Shown here in pieces: positions 1-6,202 of a stretch of DNA of 9,553 bases. The stretch's first letter is position 1. The number at the start of each line of letters is the position of its first letter. Both the position numbers and the translations under genes were made by a program. The notes beneath the pieces are model-generated. The model had not been told where the DNA came from, made no database searches, and worked only from the letters and a program-made list of their open reading frames with translations. This stretch comes from an uncultured bacterium. Lineage in GTDB: Bacteria; Actinomycetota; Actinomycetes; S36-B12. Location: assembly GCA_903940375.1 (NCBI GenBank), contig CAJAKT010000168.1, positions 1-9,553 of the forward strand, read 5' to 3'.

Positions 1-12
1 CTCACCTCAGTC

Positions 13-19
13 AAGGAAG
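13..19 (+). promoter_or_regulatory. Ribosome binding site of rpsT
   Basis: The purine stretch AAGGAAG lies eight bases before the GTG start of rpsT and matches the core of the anti-Shine-Dalgarno complement (AAGGA). It fixes the GTG at position 28 as the start, because the conserved S20 N-terminus (M-A-N-I-K-S-Q) begins right there. It is the only convincing Shine-Dalgarno site I found next to any start in this window. Only 27 bases precede the gene, so its promoter lies outside. Confidence 0.75.
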
Positions 20-27
20 TTGTCCCC

Positions 28-288
28 GTGGCGAACATCAAGTCGCAGATCAAGCGCAACCGCACCAACGAGAAGGCCCGTCAGCGCAACAAGGCGGTCA
101 AGTCCTCGCTGAAGACTGCGGTCCGCAAGTTCCACGCGGCCGTCGACGCCGGCGACACCGAGCAGGCCACCGCGCTCGCACGCGAAGCCACTCGCGCCCT
201 CGACAAGGCAGCCAGCAAGGGCGTCATCCACGCCAACCAGGCCGCCAACCGCAAGTCGTCGATCTCCAAGAAGGTCTCGGCCTCCTGA
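28..288 (+). CDS. rpsT: 30S ribosomal protein S20
   Basis: S20 is a small basic protein of the 30S subunit that binds 16S rRNA early in assembly. At 86 residues it has the usual family length, and it begins with the family signature MANIKSQIKRNRTNEKARQRN. The body is Lys/Arg/Ala-rich and predicted helical, with the typical C-terminal stretch G-V-I-H-x-N-x-A-A-N-R-K-S (residues about 65-77). The start codon is GTG, supported by AAGGAAG eight bases upstream. E. coli rpsT also uses a non-AUG start (UUG), which there takes part in S20 autoregulation; whether GTG serves that role here is unknown. The gene is convergent with holA and separated from it by 83 bases containing a hairpin terminator. 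Placement next to holA on the opposite strand is common in actinobacteria and other bacteria. The identification is certain from the sequence. Confidence 0.98.
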   Translation: MANIKSQIKRNRTNEKARQRNKAVKSSLKTAVRKFHAAVDAGDTEQATALAREATRALDKAASKGVIHANQAANRKSSISKKVSAS

Positions 289-304
289 TCGCGATCACAG
301 CCGT

Positions 305-335
305 CGATAGCGCTCCCCATCGGGGGGCGCTATCG
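305..335 (+). terminator. Hairpin terminator between convergent rpsT and holA
   Basis: An inverted repeat pairs positions 305-318 with 322-335 around a three-base loop (ATC). The outer nine pairs (CGATAGCGC with GCGCTATCG) are perfect, followed by one G-T pair and four C-G pairs. The plus-strand 3' flank reads CTGTTTC, a weak U-tract, so it acts most plausibly as the terminator of rpsT, 17 bases after its stop. Read in the holA direction the stem is preserved but is not followed by T residues, so termination there would have to be of the U-less kind reported in actinobacteria. It is the only strong hairpin in the 83-base convergent gap. Confidence 0.85.
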
Positions 336-371
336 CTGTTTCGGGGTCGCTTGCGAGCGATGGGGATGCCG

Positions 372-1376
372 TCAGTCGCGCGCATGGCTTGCCGCCGTGG
401 TGGCGACGAGGATCTCCAGGGCAAGCAGCTTCTGCTCGCCGTCGAGGCTTGAGCCCTCGCGCACTCCGCCCTTCATGGCGCCATCGGCATCGGCCAGTGC
501 CACGACTGATGCAGCCAGGCGCCTCTGGTCGCCGCTCCACCGAGACCACTGCTTGCGCAGCGTCTTGACCTTCCACGTCGGTACCCCGACCTCGCGGGCG
601 ATGTCGGCCTCCGACGCGCCGGGCGGCATGCCCCCGACGCGCACGAGCGAGCGCAGACCGCTGGCAAGTGAGGAGACCGTGGACGGGCCAACGCGTCCGG
701 CATCCGATGACAGCATCGCCTGCCGCAGCATGCGCAGGGCCTCCGCATAGTGCCGGTCCCAGACGGCATCGGCGATCGAGAAGCCGGAGATCCCTGCGAC
801 ACCCGCGAAGTACTCGCGAACGTCATCGGCGCCGATCGGGTTGGCCTCGACATCACTGCACAGCTGTGACACGGCACTGCCCAGGAGACCAAGGTCCTGG
901 CCTATCGACTCATAGAGGGTGGCGACAGCATCACTCGTTGCCCGGCGCTTATGCGAGGCGAATTCGTTGTTGACGAAGTCGGTCGTCGCGCGGCCGCGCT
1001 TGAGGGGCTGACAGTCGACGACGTTGGCGCCGGCCGCCTTCAGATCGTCGAGCAGGGCCTTGCCCTTGTTGCCGCCTGGGTGCGTCACGACCAGGTAGAC
1101 GTTGTCGGACTGATCGGCAATGACCTCACGCACTGCCTTGGCGAGCTGGTCGTCGGCCGCGTCGATGCCCTCGATCACCACGACGCCACCGTCGCCGAAG
1201 AGGTTCGGCGCCGCCGCCTCACGCAGATCATGCGCGGCGGCATCGTCGCCCGCATCGATGACGGAACGCTGCACGGACGGATCGGCCCGCTTGGCGGCCG
1301 TCGACACGGCGAGCACCGCGCGCCCCACGAGCACCGTCTCGGCGCCGATGGCCAGCGTGATGCGGGGAATCGTCAT
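372..1376 (-). CDS. holA: DNA polymerase III subunit delta
   Basis: HolA is the delta subunit of the clamp loader, which opens the beta sliding clamp and loads it on primed DNA. The protein is 334 residues, the normal length. The N-terminal AAA+-like region shows the family landmarks L-F-G-D-G-G-V-V-V-I-E-G (residues 59-70) and L-V-V-T-H-P-G-G-N-K-G-K (95-106). The middle holds the helical collar sequence around residues 146-190, and the C-terminal part has Q-W-S-R-W-S-G-D-Q-R-R-L-A (276-288) and the A-D-A-D-G-A-M-K-G-G segment (295-304). As usual for delta, it has no Walker A motif and is not expected to hydrolyse ATP. The ATG start overlaps the comEC stop as ATGA (1373-1376) with no Shine-Dalgarno site, which suggests translational coupling. 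It is the last gene of the comEA-comEC-holA unit and ends facing the rpsT terminator. Confidence 0.93.
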   Translation of the reverse strand: MTIPRITLAIGAETVLVGRAVLAVSTAAKRADPSVQRSVIDAGDDAAAHDLREAAAPNLFGDGGVVVIEGIDAADDQLAKAVREVIADQSDNVYLVVTHPGGNKGKALLDDLKAAGANVVDCQPLKRGRATTDFVNNEFASHKRRATSDAVATLYESIGQDLGLLGSAVSQLCSDVEANPIGADDVREYFAGVAGISGFSIADAVWDRHYAEALRMLRQAMLSSDAGRVGPSTVSSLASGLRSLVRVGGMPPGASEADIAREVGVPTWKVKTLRKQWSRWSGDQRRLAASVVALADADGAMKGGVREGSSLDGEQKLLALEILVATTAASHARD

Positions 1377-3790
1377 GATGACGGCAGCATGCCATGCCGG
1401 GTGACCACCCCGACGCCGGTCCCGGTCGAGACGACGGCGATCTCACCGTCGAGGTCGGTCCGCATCACGACCGCACCTATTCCCCGCCATGCCGCAACGG
1501 TGTCGGGCGCCGGATGCCCGTAGTCATTGCCAGCACCCACACTGATCAGCGCAACCGGCGCTGGCGCCGCCTCGAGGAGGCGCGGCGACTGGTTCCGGGA
1601 CCCGTGATGCGGGACCTTGACAACGTCGAACGACTGTCCGCGCAGATCAGCCATAAGGGCATCCTGCGCCTCGGGCTCGACATCGCCGGCCAGCAGAAGG
1701 TGCCGCCCCGCAATCGTGACGATCAGCACCACGCTGGCATTGTTCGGCACCGAGCCCGCGTCGATCCGCCGCCGCGGCCAGATCGCCCGCCAGCCCACGT
1801 CACCGATCGTCCGCACATCACCCGCCGAGATCAGCCCGGACGCGATTCCCGTCGTCGCCAGCAAGCGCTCGGTGATCACCGCCTCCTCCACCGGATCCCG
1901 GATCGGATTGACGAGGACCTCGCCGATCGACCGATGGCGCAGGACACCGCTCAGGCCACCGACGTGGTCAGCGTGGAAATGCGTCAGGACGACAGCCGGC
2001 ACAGCGGAGATCCCCGCGTCCGTCAGGCAGGCGTCCACCGCATTGGGTTCGGGCCCCGAGTCGATGACCACCGCCGCGCCCTCCCCCGCCCGCAGCAGCA
2101 GCGCATCGCCTTGGCCGACGTCGCACATGATGATGAACCAGCCCGGTGGTGGCCAGCCGCGACGGCCCGGCGGGTGCACGAGGAGAACCCCGAGGGCCGC
2201 GACGAGCGTCAGCGCCATCGCCATCCCGACGGGACGGGACGGCCCCCGGGGAATCAGCGCCCGTCTGAGCCTCGTGATACCGATCCCGATGAGTGCCGTG
2301 ACGGCCAGCAGGCCCAGTCCCCACCAGCCCGTCGGCCACGGGAGGACGGCGAGTGGCAATCCCGCGCCGACATGCGCGACCCAGGCGATCCAGGCTGCCG
2401 GCCACGCGGCCAGCTGGGCCACCACCGCGGCCGCGCCGGGTACCAGTGGCGAGATGCCCGCGGCCACCAGGCCGAGAATCGTGACCGGTGCCACGACCGG
2501 CATGACCACGAGGTTGGCAGGCAGCGCCACCCACCCCACCGTGCCCCCCATTGAGACCAGCACAGGCAGGGTGGCCAGCTGGGCGGACACCGTCAGCGCC
2601 AATGCCTCGCGTAACGCGGGCGGCCACCGCCAGGTCCAGCGCCAGCGGGCCAGCCGGTCCGCCACCGGCCCGGCAATCACGATCAGCCCGGCCGTGGCCA
2701 TGGCGGAGAGCGCAAAGCCCCAGGACGTGGCGAGCCAGGGAGCCAGCAGGATGAGCAGGAGGATGCCCGCACCCAGCACGGCCGGCCCGGCCCGACGACC
2801 GCCGGTCAGCAGGCCAACGGTGGCGATCGCGCCCATCCCGCCGGCACGCAGCACACTGGGCTGCGGACCGACGAGGATGACGAAGAACGCGAGGGCCGCG
2901 AGCGCGGCAGCAATACGCGCACCCAGGGGCAGGCGCAGCAGGATGACGAGTCCGAGGACGACGGCCAGCACGATGGCGACATTCCCGCCGGACACCGCCG
3001 TCAGGTGCGACAGGCCACTCGTCCGCATATCCACGCCGAGAGCAACCGGTTGAGCGGAGTCGTCGCCGACGGCAAGGCCCGCGACGAGCGACCCGGCATC
3101 CGGCGACGTCCCCGCGAGCGACGCAGCGAGTCCCGTGCGCATCCGGTGTGCAACGGTGTCGATGACGCCCGGACCGTCCGTGATCCGCACCGCGCGAACA
3201 CGCATACTGGCGACGGCGTCGGACTGCCCGCTGCTCGGGCCCAGCCGGCCCGACACGATGACGTGCGTGCCCGGCGCCGGTATGGCGAGATCCATCGGCA
3301 GGCGAAGCAGGACCGGAAGCTCAACGGCTACCTCCGATCCACGAGCGGTGACGCGATCGCTGGCGAGTCGCAACTCAACAACGGATGCCTGCTGCCAGAT
3401 TCTCGTGCCCGTCATGGTGCGAACCCGCGGCTCGGTTACCACCACCCCGCTCACCTCTGCGGTCGCATGCGCATCGACCCAGGCCCCCATCGGGGCTGCT
3501 GTCAATGCGGCCACGTTCAGTGCGGCAGCAAGAGCGCCGACCAGGATGGCGCTGAGAGCGATCGCCGATGCGGTCCTCATGAGGGGTCTCGCGCTCCAGC
3601 CGCGGCGGACGAGTCCGACGCCGAAGACACCGAGCACAGCGATGACACCAGCGGCCGCGCACCACGCGAGTGACTGCGCCGCGTCATGTCGGGAGACCAG
3701 GGCTGCCGACTGCGCGAGCACCGTACGCGTTACTGCCGCACCCAGCCACACTCCGGCAGCCGGCACGAGCAGCCGGGCGTCGATCCTCAC
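1373..3790 (-). CDS. comEC: ComEC/Rec2 DNA-uptake channel protein
   Basis: ComEC is the inner-membrane channel that carries single-stranded DNA into the cytoplasm in competent bacteria. The 805-residue protein has the full domain order. N-terminal membrane segments (about 8-27, 44-62, 72-98) are followed by an OB-like DUF4131 region (about 108-205) and a multispanning Competence domain (about 230-505) that contains G-L-S-H-L-T-A-V-S-G-G-N (259-270) and P-S-V-L-R-A (311-316). A further membrane segment lies at about 520-540. A C-terminal metallo-beta-lactamase domain has D-V-G-Q-G-D-A (557-563), T-H-F-H-A-D-H (603-609), N-N-A-S (683-686), A-G-D-V-E (701-705), P-H-H-G-S (727-731) and Y-G-H-P (757-760). 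All expected metal-site motifs are intact, so the nuclease-like domain looks functional. The start is GTG, overlapping the comEA stop as GTGA (3787-3790), without a Shine-Dalgarno site. The stop overlaps the holA start. Natural competence is not shown for most actinobacteria carrying this gene, so its role in the cell remains open. Confidence 0.94.
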   Translation of the reverse strand: MRIDARLLVPAAGVWLGAAVTRTVLAQSAALVSRHDAAQSLAWCAAAGVIAVLGVFGVGLVRRGWSARPLMRTASAIALSAILVGALAAALNVAALTAAPMGAWVDAHATAEVSGVVVTEPRVRTMTGTRIWQQASVVELRLASDRVTARGSEVAVELPVLLRLPMDLAIPAPGTHVIVSGRLGPSSGQSDAVASMRVRAVRITDGPGVIDTVAHRMRTGLAASLAGTSPDAGSLVAGLAVGDDSAQPVALGVDMRTSGLSHLTAVSGGNVAIVLAVVLGLVILLRLPLGARIAAALAALAFFVILVGPQPSVLRAGGMGAIATVGLLTGGRRAGPAVLGAGILLLILLAPWLATSWGFALSAMATAGLIVIAGPVADRLARWRWTWRWPPALREALALTVSAQLATLPVLVSMGGTVGWVALPANLVVMPVVAPVTILGLVAAGISPLVPGAAAVVAQLAAWPAAWIAWVAHVGAGLPLAVLPWPTGWWGLGLLAVTALIGIGITRLRRALIPRGPSRPVGMAMALTLVAALGVLLVHPPGRRGWPPPGWFIIMCDVGQGDALLLRAGEGAAVVIDSGPEPNAVDACLTDAGISAVPAVVLTHFHADHVGGLSGVLRHRSIGEVLVNPIRDPVEEAVITERLLATTGIASGLISAGDVRTIGDVGWRAIWPRRRIDAGSVPNNASVVLIVTIAGRHLLLAGDVEPEAQDALMADLRGQSFDVVKVPHHGSRNQSPRLLEAAPAPVALISVGAGNDYGHPAPDTVAAWRGIGAVVMRTDLDGEIAVVSTGTGVGVVTRHGMLPSS

Positions 3791-4626
3791 ACGCGCACGA
3801 GCGGTCGAAGCTGGGCCAGGATGGCATCGCCGATGCCCGACACCTCGCCGAGTTCGTCCACGGAACGGAATGGCCCGTTCGCTGCGCGCCAGGCCGTGAT
3901 GCGTCCAGCAAGCACGGGCCCGACGCCGGGCAGCCCGTCGAGCATCACCTCCGTGGCGAGGTTCAGGTCGACCGGTGCACCGGCTACCGACGCAGCAGCC
4001 CCGGTCGTCGTCGTGGTGAGCGGAGAGGCCCCGCCGACGACCACCTGCTCACCGTCGACGAGAACGCGGGCCAGATTGACCGAGTCAGCGGCCCGCCGCC
4101 GCGTGACACCGCCGGCCGCCGCGACGGCATCGGCGACGCGGGACCCGAGCGGCAGTCGGACGAGGCCCGGGCGGACAACGAGACCGACCACATGGACGAC
4201 CACCTCAGACACGGGAGCCGGCTGCGTGAGGGCCGGGGTCGGTCCTGCCGGCACGGCAGGGATCGATGTCGGTGCACTCGAGGGGACAGCAGGCGCTGGC
4301 TCCAGCCCGGCCACGGTGACCCCCGTGGCCACGATGGTCGGCACCTGCGCCACCGCACGGGGCCGGCCGCTCCAGACCCAGTACCCGGACAGCCCCAGGG
4401 CGGCCACGACCAGGACGACGAGAGCCCGGGCCGCGGCAGGCGACCAGGCACCGACGTGGAGTCGCCGGCTGGCCTCGTGCCCGGGCACCGGCCACGGATC
4501 CTCGACCACAGGGTCAAGCAGAGCCGGCACCGGCCGCCACTGCTCTGCGAAGACGGCGAGCCGCCGCTCGGCAGCCGCCACGGCACCGCGGCCACCATGT
4601 TGGTCACCCCTCACCCGCCACGCCAT
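3787..4626 (-). CDS. comEA: ComEA-type DNA-binding protein (SLBB plus helix-hairpin-helix)
   Basis: ComEA is a membrane-anchored receptor that binds double-stranded DNA outside the cell membrane and passes it to ComEC. The 279-residue protein has a cytoplasmic N-terminus of about 65 residues with a Pro-rich part, then one membrane segment (about 67-86, A-R-A-L-V-V-L-V-V-A-A-L). A Pro/Ala-rich linker (about 105-138) leads to an SLBB domain (about 141-197, V-V-V-H-V-V-G-L-V-x-R-P-G-L-V-R-L-P). A Thr-rich spacer (204-208) precedes a C-terminal pair of helix-hairpin-helix motifs: V-D-L-N-L-A-T (219-225) with L-P-G-V-G-P (232-237), and V-D-E-L-x-x-V-S-G-I-G (256-266). This is the normal actinobacterial/firmicute layout. 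The ATG at 4626-4624 has no Shine-Dalgarno site but follows a TAGCGT hexamer by six bases, suggesting a leaderless message. The stop overlaps the comEC GTG. A GTG at codon 5 is an alternative start, with no better support. Confidence 0.92.
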   Translation of the reverse strand: MAWRVRGDQHGGRGAVAAAERRLAVFAEQWRPVPALLDPVVEDPWPVPGHEASRRLHVGAWSPAAARALVVLVVAALGLSGYWVWSGRPRAVAQVPTIVATGVTVAGLEPAPAVPSSAPTSIPAVPAGPTPALTQPAPVSEVVVHVVGLVVRPGLVRLPLGSRVADAVAAAGGVTRRRAADSVNLARVLVDGEQVVVGGASPLTTTTTGAAASVAGAPVDLNLATEVMLDGLPGVGPVLAGRITAWRAANGPFRSVDELGEVSGIGDAILAQLRPLVRV

Positions 4627-4632
4627 GCTGCG

Positions 4633-4638
4633 ACGCTA
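4633..4638 (-). promoter_or_regulatory. Candidate -10 element for a leaderless comEA-comEC-holA transcript
   Basis: Read on the minus strand, TAGCGT fits the TANNNT form of the actinobacterial -10 box. It ends exactly six bases before the comEA ATG, which would put the transcription start on the A of the ATG. No Shine-Dalgarno-like purine run precedes the ATG, in keeping with a leaderless start. I see no good -35 hexamer at 16-18 bases upstream; the nearest partial match, GTCGAC at 4653-4658, is too close. The rest of the 95-base gap to plsY (4639-4721) shows no clear terminator, only a small six-pair inverted repeat (4651-4656 with 4663-4668). Read-through from plsY is therefore also possible. 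Confidence 0.5.
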
Positions 4639-4721
4639 GGAGCGCTGGACTCGTCGACCGCCCGACGACGACGGTCCTGTGGACGTCCGACAGTCGCGGC
4701 CGTGCCTGTGTGGATGGGCGA

Positions 4722-5321
4722 TCAGGCTCGGAACGATCCCCACGCATCTCGGATATTGCGCTGGTGCCGGAAGAGGACCAGCATCCCCAGGACGACGGCG
4801 AACCACATGTCGGACTCGTCGGTCCAGCCCACCGTCCAGCCGACGATGCCAATCACGATCAGGGCAACCGCCCCCAGCACGGCGCCCAGTCCGACCCGAT
4901 GCCACACCGCGACGCCAAGCCCGAAGGCCACCAGCACCGGAATCGCCAGCAGCGGCTGCACGCCCAGGATCGCGCCGAGGGTCGTCGCCACGCCCTTCCC
5001 ACCGCGCCCGCGCAGGTACGGCGAGGTGATGTGGCCGATGACCGCGGCGAGGCCGGCCACTTCGCCGGCCGTCTGGCCCACGAAGTATCCGAAGGCCCAC
5101 GCCGGCAGGAAGCCCTTGAGGATGTCGAGGAATCCCACGACGACTCCCCATCGGGCACCGAGCGCCCGCCCGACATTCGTCGCACCCGGATTGCCCGAGC
5201 CGGTTGTGCGCAGGTCGATTCCGAACACCCGCGCCACGATCGCCGCTGGGTTGACCGCGCCGAGGGCGTATCCCACGACCGCGGCAATGAGCCACCATGC
5301 CGGTGCAGGCAGGTCACTCAT
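4722..5321 (-). CDS. plsY: Glycerol-3-phosphate acyltransferase PlsY
   Basis: PlsY is an integral membrane enzyme that transfers the acyl group from acyl-phosphate to position 1 of glycerol-3-phosphate, giving lysophosphatidic acid, the first step of phospholipid synthesis. The 199-residue length is typical. All three catalytic loops are present: motif 1 G-S-G-N-P-G-A-T-N-V-G-R (41-52), motif 2 G-H-I-T-S-P-x4-R-G-G-K-G-V-A-T (96-113), and motif 3 F-R-H-Q-R-N-I (184-190). Between them are about five to seven hydrophobic spans, for example 9-29, 56-82, 113-140 and 145-165. The ATG overlaps the stop of the DegV-family gene as ATGA (5318-5321) and has no Shine-Dalgarno site, so the two are probably translated in a coupled way. 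This pairing fits a lipid role for both. The acyl-phosphate producer PlsX is not in the window. The identification is strong because the motifs are complete. Confidence 0.94.
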   Translation of the reverse strand: MSDLPAPAWWLIAAVVGYALGAVNPAAIVARVFGIDLRTTGSGNPGATNVGRALGARWGVVVGFLDILKGFLPAWAFGYFVGQTAGEVAGLAAVIGHITSPYLRGRGGKGVATTLGAILGVQPLLAIPVLVAFGLGVAVWHRVGLGAVLGAVALIVIGIVGWTVGWTDESDMWFAVVLGMLVLFRHQRNIRDAWGSFRA

Positions 5322-6190
5322 GACGGTGACCCGGCCGACTCGCTCACCCGCGGCGCGACGACAACGGCAACCATCCCCGGTCCCACGTGCGCGCCGACGA
5401 CACCTCCGACGAACCCTTCAATCACCTCGGCCTGCGGGAGTCGCTCGCGCAGGTGGGCAGCCAGTGTGTGGGCTCGTTCCGGCGCACCGAGATGCTGGAC
5501 GGCGATGTCGACAGCCTGCCCGTCAGCAGCCGTGACGGCGAGATCCTCGAGTCGCGCGAGCGCGCGGCCGGCCGTGCGCACCTGGTCGAGCCGATCGACG
5601 CGACCATCCTCGACCTGCAGGAGCGGCTTGACCTGGAGAGCCTGTCCGACGGCGGCACGTGCCGCGCTGACTCGGCCACCCCGGCGCAGGTACTCGAGCG
5701 TGTCAACGTAGAAGTAGACATGCGATGCGAGCGCGCGCTGCTCGATGACGTCGGCGACGCGAGCCCCAGATGCGCCCGCGCGCGCGGCCCGCGCGCCACT
5801 GACCGCTGCGAACCCCAGTCCCATCGCGATCGATCGCGTGTCGACCACGTGGACGGGGATGTCGAATTCCTTCGCCGCGAGCACGGCCGACTCGTACGTC
5901 GCCGACATCGACGCAGAAAGCGTCGCGACCACAATCTCCGTCGCTCCGTCCTCGGCCGCCTGCGTATACGCCTGCAGGAAGCGAAGCGGTGACGGACGTG
6001 ACGTCGTGACCGGCTGCCAGTCGCGCAGCGCGTCGGCCACCCGCTGCGCCTGGGTGTCCTCCGACTCGTCGAATGACTGACCTCCGACGATGACCTGAAC
6101 AGGCACGATGGCGATGCCGAGCTCGGCGGCCCAGCCTGCCGGCAGATAGCACGTCGAATCCGCGATGACGGCGACATGCGGGGCAGCCAT
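5318..6190 (-). CDS. DegV-family fatty-acid-binding protein (FakB-like)
   Basis: DegV/FakB proteins are soluble two-domain proteins that hold one fatty acid. In Firmicutes, FakB presents it to the kinase FakA, which makes acyl-phosphate. This 290-residue protein has the family length and landmarks: A-D-S-T near the N-terminus (10-13), the T-S-R-P-S-P loop (63-68), the carboxylate-binding region L-S-A-S-M-S-A-T-Y (91-99), V-V-D-T-R-S-I-A-M-G-L-G (115-126), Y-V-D-T-L-E-Y-L-R-R-G-G-R (161-173), K-P-L-L-Q-V-E-D-G (188-196) and G-A-H-V-G-P-G (266-272). The short Ser/Gly-rich C-terminus is unremarkable. The start ATG is nine bases after the stop of the upstream glycosylase gene, lacks a Shine-Dalgarno site, and is preceded at the right distance by a TANNNT hexamer. 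The stop overlaps the plsY ATG. No FakA is visible here, so a kinase partner elsewhere in the genome is an inference. The bound ligand cannot be told from sequence. Confidence 0.9.
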   Translation of the reverse strand: MAAPHVAVIADSTCYLPAGWAAELGIAIVPVQVIVGGQSFDESEDTQAQRVADALRDWQPVTTSRPSPLRFLQAYTQAAEDGATEIVVATLSASMSATYESAVLAAKEFDIPVHVVDTRSIAMGLGFAAVSGARAARAGASGARVADVIEQRALASHVYFYVDTLEYLRRGGRVSAARAAVGQALQVKPLLQVEDGRVDRLDQVRTAGRALARLEDLAVTAADGQAVDIAVQHLGAPERAHTLAAHLRERLPQAEVIEGFVGGVVGAHVGPGMVAVVVAPRVSESAGSPS

Positions 6191-6196
6191 GCCGGA

Positions 6197-6202
6197 ACCC
6201 TA
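6197..6202 (-). promoter_or_regulatory. Candidate -10 element for a leaderless degV-plsY transcript
   Basis: On the minus strand TAGGGT matches TANNNT and ends exactly six bases before the degV ATG, the same geometry as at comEA. Its first three bases are also the TAG stop codon of the upstream glycosylase gene. A stop codon at this place supplies the T and A for free, so the match is weaker evidence than at comEA. No convincing -35 box is seen about 17 bases upstream, which lies in the end of the glycosylase coding region. The absence of a Shine-Dalgarno site before the ATG supports either leaderless initiation or coupled re-initiation from the upstream gene. Confidence 0.4.

Noticed and set aside
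1394..3053. Two long overlapping plus-strand open frames (1394-2554 and 1617-3053) opposite comEC
   Set aside because: They overlap each other and comEC, and their composition (Arg/Pro/Asp or Ser/Thr/Ala) is that of shadow frames of GC-rich coding sequence.
4651..4675. Possible terminator hairpin after plsY
   Set aside because: Only short alternative stems are possible (six pairs 4651-4656/4663-4668, or five pairs 4656-4660/4671-4675), with no T-run after them on the minus strand.
3670..5535. Long plus-strand open frame of 621 codons opposite comEC, comEA, plsY and degV
   Set aside because: It lies antisense to four well-supported genes, its translation is Arg/Pro/Thr-rich with no recognisable domain, and long antisense frames are normal in GC-rich DNA.
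5825..5838. Fourteen-base perfect palindrome CGCGATCGATCGCG within degV
   Set aside because: It encodes the conserved R-S-I-A segment of the V-D-T-R-S-I-A-M-G motif using ordinary codons, so coding constraint explains it.
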